Assembly: GCF_030128875.1 (NCBI RefSeq)
Contig: NZ_CP124620.1
Location: 4,386,501 to 4,450,500, forward strand
DNA length: 64,000 bases
Source of the DNA: Stenotrophomonas sp. BIO128-Bstrain
GTDB taxonomy: Bacteria > Pseudomonadota > Gammaproteobacteria > Xanthomonadales > Xanthomonadaceae
Reading direction: 5' to 3'
Numbering within the stretch: the first letter of the stretch is position 1; every line of letters begins with the position of its first letter. The notes beneath the pieces are model-generated. The model searched no databases. It worked only from the letters and a program-made list of their open reading frames with translations, and was not told the origin of the DNA. A program made the translations under genes and the position numbers. Positions 51,813-59,579 of this stretch are shown here, in pieces.

Positions 51813-52940
51813 ATGACCGCAACAGCAGAACTGCGCGACATCACCGTGGCCGTGGTGCGCGAAAAAGAACAGCCTTTCACGATCGAGAAGGCGCGCATCC
51901 GTGGGCCGCAGGACGATGAAGTGCTGGTGCGCGTAGTCGCCACCGGCCTGTGCCATACCGACCTGATCGTGCGTGACCAGTACTATCCCGTGCCGCTGCC
52001 GGCGGTGCTCGGCCATGAAGGTGCAGGCATCGTTGAAGCACTCGGCCCGGGCGTGAAAGACCTCAAGGTTGGTGACCATGTTGTGCTGACCTACGGCGCC
52101 TGCGGCCACTGCAATCCCTGCAGCGGCGGCCACGGCGCGTACTGCAAGGACTTCTTCGGGCTCAACTTCGGTGGCGGTGCACTGGACGGTTCCACCGCGA
52201 TCCAGGACCCGGACGGCAAGCCGCTGCACGATCATTTCTTCGCGCAGTCTTCGTTCGCCACCTACGCACTGAGCCGCGAAAACAACGCGATCAAGGTGCC
52301 TGACGATGCGCCGATCGAACTGCTCGGCCCGCTCGGCTGCGGCATCCAGACCGGTGCCGGTGCCGTGATCAACTCGCTCAAGGTCACCGCCGGCAGCAGC
52401 TTCGCCAGCTTCGGTGCCGGCGCGGTCGGCCTGAGCGCGGTGATGGCCGCGCGCGTGGCCGGTGCGACCACGATCATCGCCATCGATGTGGTGCCGTCGC
52501 GCCTGGAACTGGCCAAGGAACTCGGCGCCACCCATGTGATCAACAGCCGCGAGGTCGACGTCGTCGACGCCGTGCGCGAGATCACCGGCGGCGGGGCCAA
52601 CTTCGCCCTGGAATCCACCGGTCGCCCGGACGTGCTGGCACAGGGCATCGAGGCGCTTGGGGGGCTGGGCGTGATCGGCGTGGTCGGCGCGCCGAAGCTG
52701 GGCACCAAGGCCGAGTTCGACGTCAACAACCTGCTGCTGGGCGGGCGCAGCATCCGCGGCATCGTTGAAGGCGACAGCGTGCCGAAGGTGTTCATCCCGC
52801 AGCTGGTGCAGCTGTACCAGCTGGGCCGCTTCCCGTTCGACAAACTGGTGAAGTTCTACCCGCTGGACCAGATCAACCAGGCCGCCGAGGACAGCACCCG
52901 CGGCGTGACCCTCAAGCCGATCCTGACCATCGGCGGGTGA
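51813..52940 (+). CDS. xylB: Aryl-alcohol dehydrogenase (XylB-type, zinc-dependent)
   Basis: A 375-residue medium-chain alcohol dehydrogenase. Catalytic zinc ligands are in ATGLCHTD, LGHEGAG and PLGCGIQTG; structural zinc ligands are in CGHCNPCSGGHGAYC. The NAD site is SFGAGAVGLSAVMAA, followed by Asp in AIDVVPSRL, which favours NAD. It matches benzyl- and aryl-alcohol dehydrogenases. It starts 13 bases after the aldehyde dehydrogenase and forms a two-step pathway with it. A strong hairpin follows. Confidence 0.88.
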   Translation: MTATAELRDITVAVVREKEQPFTIEKARIRGPQDDEVLVRVVATGLCHTDLIVRDQYYPVPLPAVLGHEGAGIVEALGPGVKDLKVGDHVVLTYGACGHCNPCSGGHGAYCKDFFGLNFGGGALDGSTAIQDPDGKPLHDHFFAQSSFATYALSRENNAIKVPDDAPIELLGPLGCGIQTGAGAVINSLKVTAGSSFASFGAGAVGLSAVMAARVAGATTIIAIDVVPSRLELAKELGATHVINSREVDVVDAVREITGGGANFALESTGRPDVLAQGIEALGGLGVIGVVGAPKLGTKAEFDVNNLLLGGRSIRGIVEGDSVPKVFIPQLVQLYQLGRFPFDKLVKFYPLDQINQAAEDSTRGVTLKPILTIGG

Positions 52941-52948
52941 AACGCTCC

Positions 52949-52972
52949 GTCGCAGGCATGCGTGCCTGCGAC
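52949..52972 (+). terminator. Hairpin between xylB and the regulator gene
   Basis: GTCGCAGGCA-TGCG-TGCCTGCGAC, a perfect 10-bp stem eight bases after the xylB stop. There is no T-run, so read-through into the regulator gene is likely. Confidence 0.5.
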
Positions 52973-53028
52973 GACGCAGCAGTCAGCTTTGCCGGAGTAG
53001 GCTGTCGGTCCGAGGTGGAGATCGACCG

Positions 53029-54129
53029 ATGGCCGCGATGGTTCTGGAACAGCAGCAGGTATTGGCCGCCGCCCGTCAGCGCTTTGCCGAGGGCGGCGCG
53101 CTGATGGACAGCGTGGTCAGCCCGCCGGTACTGCGCTCCTGGGAGCGTTCGCGCCAGGCCGGCGTACAGCCGCGGCAGGCGCCGTACTACGCGCCCCTTG
53201 CCGCGGGCGCCACCCGCCTGGACGACCCGGCCGACCGCCGCCTCGCACGCTGTGTGCGCGAGGACATGGACCATCTCTGGGCCGCCTTCGGTGGCCGCCA
53301 ATGGACCCTGTTCTGCGTCAACGCCGACGGCCTGGTCGTCGCCCAGCGCGAACATGGCCTGGCCGACGTGCCGGTGCTGCGCCCGATCCAGATCGGCCGC
53401 CGCCTGCGCGAGATCGACATCGGCACCACGGCACCGGCCTGCAGCCTGGCCGAAGACGCGCCCGCGCTTGTGCGCGGCAACGAACACTACCTGGATCGCT
53501 TCGCCACCGTGTTCTGCCTGAGCGTGCCCCTGCATGGGCTGGATGGTGAAGTGCTGGGGGCCCTGGACATCACCGGCACCGGCGAGCGCGATGCCGAGCT
53601 GCTGCACGGCTACTTCCGCCAGGCCGCCCTCTCGGCCGAAAACCGGCTGATGCAGGACCACCGCCCCTGTCATCTGCTGGCCGTCCAGCACGACGCACGC
53701 TGGCTGCACTCACCGCTGCAGGGTCTGCTGGCCATCGAAGAAGACGGGCGCGTCCGCGCCGCCAACCGCGTGGCCCGCCGCCTGTTCGGACTCCCGCGCC
53801 GCGGCCCCTTGCCCCTGCTCACCCTCGAAGGCCTGTTCGCCGGCGCCAGCGTCCACCAGCGCCGCCGCCTCCTGCAGACCGGCCCGGCCCACCGGGTCCG
53901 CCTGGACGAAGACACGGCCGTGCACGTCCAGTACCTGCGCGGGCCACTCGCACCGCACGCCAGCCGCAAGCTCGACGCACAGCCCGTCAACGCCGCCAAT
54001 GCCTCGCTGCGTGCGCAGAACACGCAGCACGTCCGCGACACCGTGGCCGCCCACCAGGGCAACGTCAGTGCCGCCGCGCGCCAGCTCGGCATCTCACGCA
54101 CCACCCTGTACAAGCTGATTCGCGCGTAG
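53029..54129 (+). CDS. AcoR-like regulator lacking the AAA+ domain
   Basis: A 366-residue transcription factor. The N-terminal segment has the AcoR-type SPPVLRSWERSRQAGV; a GAF-like sensor domain follows (residues about 70-205, LFCVNADGLVVAQREH, VLGALDITGTGERD), then a PAS-like stretch (GLLAIEEDGRVRAANRVARRLFG). It ends in a Fis-type helix-turn-helix (VSAAARQLGISRTTLYKLIR). The central sigma-54-binding AAA+ domain of AcoR proteins, about 230 residues with the GAFTGA loop, is absent. So it cannot drive sigma-54 polymerase and may act as a repressor or sigma-70 activator of the two dehydrogenase genes before it. Confidence 0.85.
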   Translation: MAAMVLEQQQVLAAARQRFAEGGALMDSVVSPPVLRSWERSRQAGVQPRQAPYYAPLAAGATRLDDPADRRLARCVREDMDHLWAAFGGRQWTLFCVNADGLVVAQREHGLADVPVLRPIQIGRRLREIDIGTTAPACSLAEDAPALVRGNEHYLDRFATVFCLSVPLHGLDGEVLGALDITGTGERDAELLHGYFRQAALSAENRLMQDHRPCHLLAVQHDARWLHSPLQGLLAIEEDGRVRAANRVARRLFGLPRRGPLPLLTLEGLFAGASVHQRRRLLQTGPAHRVRLDEDTAVHVQYLRGPLAPHASRKLDAQPVNAANASLRAQNTQHVRDTVAAHQGNVSAAARQLGISRTTLYKLIRA

Positions 54130-54190
54130 TGACCCGCGCCCGGCGGTACACACGCCGGAAGCCGCACCTTTTCGATCTGCGCAACGAGGT

Positions 54191-54213
54191 TGCCGGCCAG
54201 CGGCCGGCACTAC
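54191..54213. repeat. Single SMAG REP unit
   Basis: TGCCGGCCAGCGGCCGGCAC then TAC: one unit in reverse orientation, 60 bases after the regulator stop and 120 before the yajQ stop. No inverted partner is nearby. Confidence 0.75.
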
Positions 54214-54333
54214 CGATGGGATATCGCCTGGTCGCCGGAAGCGGCGGGCACGACCGCTTTGCCCGCCCATCCGCCGACGCAGCACACCAGCAATGAATCG
54301 CCAGCGCTCTTCGCTACAGCCCTTCGGCCAAGA

Positions 54334-54816
54334 TCAATCGCGGAAATTATCGAACTGCAGCGGAACCTCGAAGGTCTCCTTCCGCAGCAGCGCCATCGCA
54401 TCCTGCAGATCATCGCGCTTCTTGCCCGTCACCCGCAGCTTGTCGCCATTGATCTGGCTGTCCACCTTCAACTTGGCCTCCTTGATCTTCGCCGCGATCT
54501 TCTTGGCCACCTTCTGCTCGATGCCCTGCTTGACCGTGATCTTCTGCCGCGCACCGGCCAGATTCGTCTCGATATCACCGAACTCCAGGCACGCCGCATC
54601 GATCTTCCGCGCGATCAAGCGCTGGCGCAGGATGTCCGTCATCTGCTGCAACTGGAAATCGCTCGGCGCGGACTGGTTGATCACGCCATCCTCCAGCACG
54701 AACTTGGCGTCCACCCCCTTGAAATCGAAGCGCGTGGACAACTCGCGGTTGGCCTGATCGACCGCGTTGGTCAGCTCGTGGGTGTCGACTTCGGAAACAA
54801 CGTCAAAAGAGGGCAT
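54334..54816 (-). CDS. yajQ: YajQ-family cyclic-di-GMP-binding protein
   Basis: A 160-residue protein with two ferredoxin-like halves. It begins MPSFDVVSEVDTHELTNAVDQ and has ELSTRFDFKG in the first half, both strongly conserved, and ITGKKRDDLQDAM-like RVTGKKRDDLQDAMALLR near the end. In Xanthomonas campestris a YajQ protein binds cyclic di-GMP and alters transcription with a LysR partner; the same is plausible here but not shown. The start at 54816 is set by the conserved N-terminus. Confidence 0.95.
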   Translation of the reverse strand: MPSFDVVSEVDTHELTNAVDQANRELSTRFDFKGVDAKFVLEDGVINQSAPSDFQLQQMTDILRQRLIARKIDAACLEFGDIETNLAGARQKITVKQGIEQKVAKKIAAKIKEAKLKVDSQINGDKLRVTGKKRDDLQDAMALLRKETFEVPLQFDNFRD

Positions 54817-54860
54817 CGGAAAACTCCAGCGGGTGAATACCCCATTCTACCAACCCACCA

Positions 54861-54888
54861 TGGACGGCCCGGCCAACCCGGCGATAAT
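54861..54888 (+). promoter_or_regulatory. Promoter five bases before the DMT transporter ATG
   Basis: TGGACG (54861-54866), a 16-base spacer and GATAAT (54883-54888), then five bases to the ATG at 54894. There is no Shine-Dalgarno sequence, which suggests a leaderless mRNA. Confidence 0.4.
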
Positions 54889-54893
54889 GGGTC

Positions 54894-55790
54894 ATGAACA
54901 CGCAACGCTCCCCCACCCGCGCCGTCGCCTGGATGCTCATGGCCGTGGCCTGCTTCTCGCTGATGGATGCCGGCATGAAGCAGCTGTCGGCCAGCTATCC
55001 CACCCTGCAGGTCACCTTCCTGCGCGGCGCGGCGTCGCTGCCGTTCGTGCTGGTCTGGGTGCTGGCCACGGCCGGCCCGCGCTCGCTGGTGCCCAGGCGC
55101 TGGGGCCTGCACCTGCTGCGCGGCGTGCTCGGCATGGCGATGATCGGCTGCTTCGTCTACGCGCTGCGCAGCCTGCCGCTGTCCACCGCCTACACCATCT
55201 ACTTCGTCGCCCCGCTGCTGATCGCCGCGCTCTCGGTACCGCTGCTCGGCGAGCACGTCGGCCCGCGCCGCTGGATCGCCATCGGCATCGGCCTGATCGG
55301 CGTGCTGGTGGTGCTGCGCCCCGGCGTTGGCGGGATCATCTCCTTCCCGGGCCTGATGGTGCTGCTGGCGGCCACCGCCTATGCCCTGGCCGCGATCACG
55401 GTCAGCATGCTGACCCGGACCGATACCCCGCAGTCGATGGTGGTGTGGTTCCTGGTGATCATGGCCGTCGGCGCCGGCCTGCTCGCGATCCCGGACTGGC
55501 AGCCGCTGCAGCTGGGCCACGCGGCCCTGATCGCGGGCATGGGCCTGGCCGGGGCAGGGGGGCAGGTCGCCCTGACCCGGGCCTTCCAGCTGGGCGAAGC
55601 CTCGATGATCGCGCCGCTGGAATACACCGGGCTGGTCTGGGTGATCGGCTGGGACCTGTTGTTCTGGGGCGTGCTGCCCGACCAGGTGACCTGGCTGGGC
55701 GCAGCCATCATCGTGGCCTCGGGCCTGTACCTGCTGCACCGCGAGCGGGTCCGCCGGGTCGAGCCGCCCAGGCCGCTGGATCATCCCTGA
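54894..55790 (+). CDS. EamA/DMT-family transporter
   Basis: A 298-residue inner-membrane protein with about ten hydrophobic helices in two EamA repeats. The first repeat begins VAWMLMAVACFSLMDAGMK and holds LQVTFLRGAASLPF; the second has GLAGAGGQVALTRAFQLGEASMIAPLEYTGLVW. DMT proteins export metabolites or amino acids; the substrate here is unknown. It is divergent from yajQ and lies 145 bases before metN. Confidence 0.88.
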   Translation: MNTQRSPTRAVAWMLMAVACFSLMDAGMKQLSASYPTLQVTFLRGAASLPFVLVWVLATAGPRSLVPRRWGLHLLRGVLGMAMIGCFVYALRSLPLSTAYTIYFVAPLLIAALSVPLLGEHVGPRRWIAIGIGLIGVLVVLRPGVGGIISFPGLMVLLAATAYALAAITVSMLTRTDTPQSMVVWFLVIMAVGAGLLAIPDWQPLQLGHAALIAGMGLAGAGGQVALTRAFQLGEASMIAPLEYTGLVWVIGWDLLFWGVLPDQVTWLGAAIIVASGLYLLHRERVRRVEPPRPLDHP

Positions 55791-55841
55791 GCCCGGCCGG
55801 CGCCCGCCAGGCCGACCGGATCACGTTCCCTTAGAACCAAA

Positions 55842-55856
55842 CGGAATATCATTCCG
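55842..55856. promoter_or_regulatory. Palindrome CGGAAT-ATC-ATTCCG upstream of metN
   Basis: A perfect 6-bp inverted repeat, 79 bases before the metN start. It could be an operator for a regulator of methionine uptake. It does not match the MetJ box (AGACGTCT). Confidence 0.4.
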
Positions 55857-55934
55857 CGCAACCGCACGGGCCAGGGCCGCCCCGCGCTGGTAGGCTGCAC
55901 GCCCCCTCCCGTCGATGCCCCGGTTGACCGCGAA

Positions 55935-56942
55935 GTGATCGAGTTCCAGCGCCTGCACAAATCCTATGCCGTCGGCGGCCGCGCGATTGCCGCGCTGCAG
56001 CCGCTGGACCTGACCATCGAGGCCGGCGAAGTGTTCGGCATCATCGGCCATTCCGGCGCGGGCAAATCGACCCTGATCCGCCTGATCAACCGGCTGGAGG
56101 AGCCCACCGGTGGCCGCCTGCTGATCAATGGCGAAGACGTCACCGCGCTCGACGCCGAGGGGTTGCGCGTGCTGCGCCGGAAGATCGGCATGATCTTCCA
56201 GCACTTCAACCTGCTGTCCTCGCGCACCGTGGCGGCCAATGTCGCCTTCCCGCTGGAGCTGGCCGGCACGCCGCGCGCGGAGATCGATGCGCGCGTGGAC
56301 GAACTGCTGCACACGGTCGGCCTGGAAGCGCACGCCAACAAATACCCGGCGCAGCTGTCCGGCGGCCAGAAACAGCGCGTCGGCATCGCCCGCGCGCTGG
56401 CCACCCGCCCGCAGATCCTGCTGTGCGATGAGGCCACCAGCGCGCTGGACCCGCAGACCACCGCCTCGGTGCTCAAGCTGCTGGGCAGGATCAACCGCGA
56501 GCTGGGCCTGACCATCGTGCTGATCACCCACGAAATGGACGTGATCCGCCGTGTCTGCGACCGCGTGGCCGTACTCGATGCCGGCCACCTGGTCGAGACC
56601 GGCCCGGTCACCGAGGTGTTCCTGCACCCGCAGCACCCGACCACCCGCCGCTTCGTCAGCGAGTCCGAACAGGTCGACGAGGGCGAGCTGCACAAGGATT
56701 TCGAGGCGGTGGCCGGTCGCATCGTGCGCCTGACCTTCCTCGGCGCCGACACCTATGAACCGCTGCTGGGGCGCATCGCGCGCGAGACCGGCGTGGACTA
56801 CAACATCCTGTCCGGTCGCATCGACCGGATCAAGGACACCCCGTATGGGCAGCTGACCGTGTCGCTGGTCGGGGGCGACGTACAGGCCGCGCAGGCGGGC
56901 TTCGTTGCCGCCGGTGTCCATCTTGAGGAGCTGCGCCGATGA
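55935..56942 (+). CDS. metN: Methionine ABC transporter ATP-binding protein
   Basis: A 335-residue ATPase. It has Walker [13 protein letters not shown], signature [15 protein letters not shown], Walker [13 protein letters not shown] and the switch His in LITHEMDVI. The C-terminal NIL domain (about residues 255-335, [34 protein letters not shown]) binds methionine and inhibits transport when it is abundant. The GTG at 55935 starts directly at the conserved [10 protein letters not shown]. It overlaps metI by four bases. metQ is 49 kb away. Confidence 0.94.
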   Translation: MIEFQRLHKSYAVGGRAIAALQPLDLTIEAGEVFGIIGHSGAGKSTLIRLINRLEEPTGGRLLINGEDVTALDAEGLRVLRRKIGMIFQHFNLLSSRTVAANVAFPLELAGTPRAEIDARVDELLHTVGLEAHANKYPAQLSGGQKQRVGIARALATRPQILLCDEATSALDPQTTASVLKLLGRINRELGLTIVLITHEMDVIRRVCDRVAVLDAGHLVETGPVTEVFLHPQHPTTRRFVSESEQVDEGELHKDFEAVAGRIVRLTFLGADTYEPLLGRIARETGVDYNILSGRIDRIKDTPYGQLTVSLVGGDVQAAQAGFVAAGVHLEELRR

Positions 56943-57628
56943 TCCTGGCCACCGCAGGCGGGTTCTTCCGCCACCTCGACGCCGGCAAATGGGCTGACAT
57001 CGGCCAGGCCACGCTGGATACCCTGCTGATGCTCGGCGGCTCGCTGCCGCTGACGCTGCTGATCGGCCTGCCGCTGGGCGTGCTGCTGTTCCTGACCGGC
57101 TCGCCGCAGCTGCACCGCAAGCCGGTGCTGTACGGTTCGCTCGCGCTGCTGGTGAACCTGCTGCGCTCGGTGCCCTTCATCATCCTGATGATCGTGCTGA
57201 TCCCGCTCACGCTGTGGATGATGGGCACCTCGCTGGGTGTCCGTGGCGCGATCGTGCCGCTGGTGATCGGCGCGGCGCCGTTCTATGCACGTCTGGTCGA
57301 GACCGCGCTGCGCGAAGTGGACCGCGGCGTGATCGAGGCGACCCAGGCGATGGGCGCCACCACCTGGCAGCTGGTCACCCGGGTGCTGCTGCCCGAAGCG
57401 CGGCCTGGCCTCATCGCCGGCGCCACCGTCACCGTGATCGCCCTGATCGGCTTCACCGCGATGGGCGGTGCGATCGGCTCGGGCGGCCTGGGCGACCTGG
57501 CATTCCGCGATGGCTATCAGCGTTCGCATACCGACGTGGCCCTGGTTACCGTGGTGCTGCTGCTGGTGCTGGTGCAGATCCTGCAGATGATCGGCGACCG
57601 CCTGGTCTCGCACTACAGCCGGAAATAA
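56939..57628 (+). CDS. metI: Methionine ABC transporter permease
   Basis: A 229-residue inner-membrane permease with about five helices. The EAA loop that contacts MetN is [27 protein letters not shown] (residues about 130-155). The family ending with a hydrophilic tail is present. Its ATG overlaps the metN stop (ATGA), so the two are coupled. No metQ follows; the next genes are a toxin-antitoxin pair. Confidence 0.94.
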   Translation: MILATAGGFFRHLDAGKWADIGQATLDTLLMLGGSLPLTLLIGLPLGVLLFLTGSPQLHRKPVLYGSLALLVNLLRSVPFIILMIVLIPLTLWMMGTSLGVRGAIVPLVIGAAPFYARLVETALREVDRGVIEATQAMGATTWQLVTRVLLPEARPGLIAGATVTVIALIGFTAMGGAIGSGGLGDLAFRDGYQRSHTDVALVTVVLLLVLVQILQMIGDRLVSHYSRK

Positions 57629-57771
57629 CCGGTCGGTACGCCATGCCCAGCGGCGACCGGGCATGGTCTCAGAGTGTGCCGCCCATGGGAGTGCCGGGGC
57701 GGCAGCACGCGTTGGTTCTATTGATCAGGTGATCGACCAACGCAGCATTGCGTGACGGACAGCTGTGTTAT

Positions 57772-57802
57772 ATTCCGTTTGACGTAATACGCTGTGCGGA
57801 AT
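57772..57802. promoter_or_regulatory. Inverted repeat ATTCCG...CGGAAT at the higB start
   Basis: ATTCCG (57772-57777) and CGGAAT (57797-57802) flank the region between a TATATT-like box and the higB ATG. It is a plausible binding site for HigA, which commonly represses its own operon. Confidence 0.4.
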
Positions 57803-58079
57803 GATTCAATCCTTCCGATGCCGCCACACGCTCGCGCTGTTTGCGGGGCGATGCCCGCGCCAATTCCGTGCGTTCCAGTCACTGGCCGAGCGCAAGCTGC
57901 AGATGCTGGATGCTGCACAGACCCTGCAGTTCCTGCGGTGCCCGCCCGGAAATCGGCTCGAAGCGCTGTACGGTGATCGACGCGGGCAGCACAGCATCCG
58001 CATCAACGCGCAGTGGCGGTTGTGTTTTGTCTGGACCGACAACGGTCCGCGTGATGTCGAGATCGTCGATTACCACTGA
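57801..58079 (+). CDS. higB: HigB-type RelE/ParE-family toxin
   Basis: A 92-residue toxin of the RelE/ParE superfamily: IQSFRCRHTLALFAG at the start, QMLDAAQTLQFLRCPPGNRLEAL in the middle and the core GQHSIRINAQWRLCFVWTDNGPRDVEIVDYH. HigB proteins cleave ribosome-bound mRNA. The Arg in SIRIN and the C-terminal YH are family residues. It precedes its antitoxin, the reverse of most toxin-antitoxin pairs and typical of higBA. Length is normal, so it appears intact. Confidence 0.9.
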   Translation: MIQSFRCRHTLALFAGRCPRQFRAFQSLAERKLQMLDAAQTLQFLRCPPGNRLEALYGDRRGQHSIRINAQWRLCFVWTDNGPRDVEIVDYH

Positions 58080-58089
58080 GGTGCCATCC

Positions 58090-58392
58090 ATGAGCCGCCC
58101 CATCAACAATCTCAGGGCCGTCCATCCGGGCGAAATCCTGCGCGAGGAGTTTCTGCTGCCGCTGCAGCTGAGCATCACCGCGCTGGCACGGGCCTTGGAT
58201 GTGCCGCCGACGCGATTGCACGCCATCGTGCATGAAACCCGTGGCGTAACGGCGGATACCGCAGTGCGCCTGGCGCGTCATTTCGGCGGGGACGCCGCGT
58301 CGTGGCTGGCCCTCCAGGCCGAGTACGACCTGAAGACGCTGCCGACCCGTCAGGAAATCGAGCGCAGGGTGCAGCCGCGCGAGGCGGCCTGA
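58090..58392 (+). CDS. higA: HigA-type antitoxin
   Basis: A 100-residue helix-turn-helix antitoxin. It has the signature VHPGEILREEFLLPLQLS and the DNA-binding domain SITALARALDVPPTRLHAIV followed by TADTAVRLARHFGGDAASWL. HigA neutralises HigB and represses the operon. It starts ten bases after the higB stop, so the two are cotranscribed. Confidence 0.93.
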   Translation: MSRPINNLRAVHPGEILREEFLLPLQLSITALARALDVPPTRLHAIVHETRGVTADTAVRLARHFGGDAASWLALQAEYDLKTLPTRQEIERRVQPREAA

Positions 58393-58401
58393 GCGCCGCC
58401 C

Positions 58402-59013
58402 TTACCGGACGTTCGGCACTTCAAAGCCCAGCCGGTCCACCTGCTCGGGGTGCTGCGGCACGCGCTTGAGCTTGTCGGTGTTGACCCCGTAATCGTCACG
58501 CAGGCGGGTGGCGAGCTCTTTGTAGAGCTCCTTGTCCATGTCCGGCTGGCGCGCGAAGATCCAGGCCATCTCGCGGCCCGGGTAACCCAGCATCGCCCAC
58601 GAATAGTCCGGCGCGACTTCCAGCACGCGGGTGTGGGTCGGCACGATCTTGTAGAACCAGGTGCGCCAGTTGTGGTTGCCGCTCTTCTCGTCCACCGAGG
58701 CGCGGACGGTCAGTTCCTGCTGCGGTTCGGAGAAGCCGTCGCGGTAGCGGTATCTGATCGACACCTTCTGGTCTCCGCGCAGGCGGAACTCATTGACGCT
58801 GGCGACGTGGCCGCGCTCGATCGGGTTCGGCACGCGGCCGATCACGTACCAGGTGCCCATGAACCGCTGCAGGTCGATCGGCGCCGCGGCGCTGTCGACC
58901 GCGACCGGCGTCGGCGCGGGGTCCGGTTTGGTCTCATGACGGAACGCACAGGCTGACAGCAACGCCAGCGAGGAGACCAACAGGACAGCGCGAAGCGGGC
59001 GGTTCGAAGACAT
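58402..59013 (-). CDS. Lipocalin-family lipoprotein (Blc-like)
   Basis: A 203-residue predicted outer-membrane lipoprotein. The leader LLVSSLALLSAC gives a lipidated Cys near residue 20, then a Pro-rich linker. The lipocalin domain has the hallmark FMGTWYVIGRVPN near residue 50 (G-x-W motif), VNEFRLRGDQKVSIRYRY, YSWAMLGYPGREMAWIFARQP and a C-terminal LKRVPQ. Bacterial lipocalins bind fatty acids or lysophospholipids. ATG 59013 is the likely start; ATG 59046 is possible. It is convergent with higA, only nine bases away. Confidence 0.86.
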   Translation of the reverse strand: MSSNRPLRAVLLVSSLALLSACAFRHETKPDPAPTPVAVDSAAAPIDLQRFMGTWYVIGRVPNPIERGHVASVNEFRLRGDQKVSIRYRYRDGFSEPQQELTVRASVDEKSGNHNWRTWFYKIVPTHTRVLEVAPDYSWAMLGYPGREMAWIFARQPDMDKELYKELATRLRDDYGVNTDKLKRVPQHPEQVDRLGFEVPNVR

Positions 59014-59212
59014 GCGGCGGGTGGCTCCAGTGGCTGGCAGGGGCATGGTGGGTGGGACAGCAGAGAACGTCAATGGCGGCGCGGCGGTTGCGTGACCGAT
59101 TCATGCAGCCTCGGCGCCGGAGGTCCTTGCTGCCGCGGCCGACCGACAAGGTCGCAGCCGGTGAGATGGCCGCGCGGCAAGGTGACGCATCACTTTCGCA
59201 CGGAGCTGTGTC

Positions 59213-59545
59213 ATGACCCTGTCGTCTTCCCCGCGTTCGTCCGACCGTCCCGATCCGCGCGTGCTGCGCTGCGTCAGGCAGGCCGCCCTGGCCGGGGTCG
59301 CCCTGGTCCTGGTCTGGCCCGCCGCACGGGGCCACAGCGAGTGGATCGGCTGGCTGCCGCTGTGGCTGGTCGGCATGCCCCTGGTGGCCTGGTGGAGCCT
59401 GCATCGCTTCCGCCTGCCGCTGCCGGGCCTGCTCACCCGGACCGCCCGCCGCCGTCGTGGGCCGCAGGCGCGGCGCCGCGGTCGCCCGCTGCCGCGACCG
59501 GCCCGGCCTGACCTTCGACACGTGAGCCGCAGCCAGACGGTGTGA
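59213..59545 (+). CDS. Small hypothetical membrane protein
   Basis: A 110-residue protein with two hydrophobic segments (QAALAGVALVLVWPA near residue 30 and WLPLWLVGMPLVAWWSL near 50) and a highly basic Arg-rich tail from about residue 75. GGAG seven bases before the ATG supports translation. I recognise no family. The tail would face the cytoplasm under the positive-inside rule. It lies upstream of the secreted peptidase gene, 34 bases from it. Confidence 0.6.
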   Translation: MTLSSSPRSSDRPDPRVLRCVRQAALAGVALVLVWPAARGHSEWIGWLPLWLVGMPLVAWWSLHRFRLPLPGLLTRTARRRRGPQARRRGRPLPRPARPDLRHVSRSQTV

Positions 59546-59579
59546 TAGCGTCCCAAGGCTATGAATGCCTGGAGCTGCA

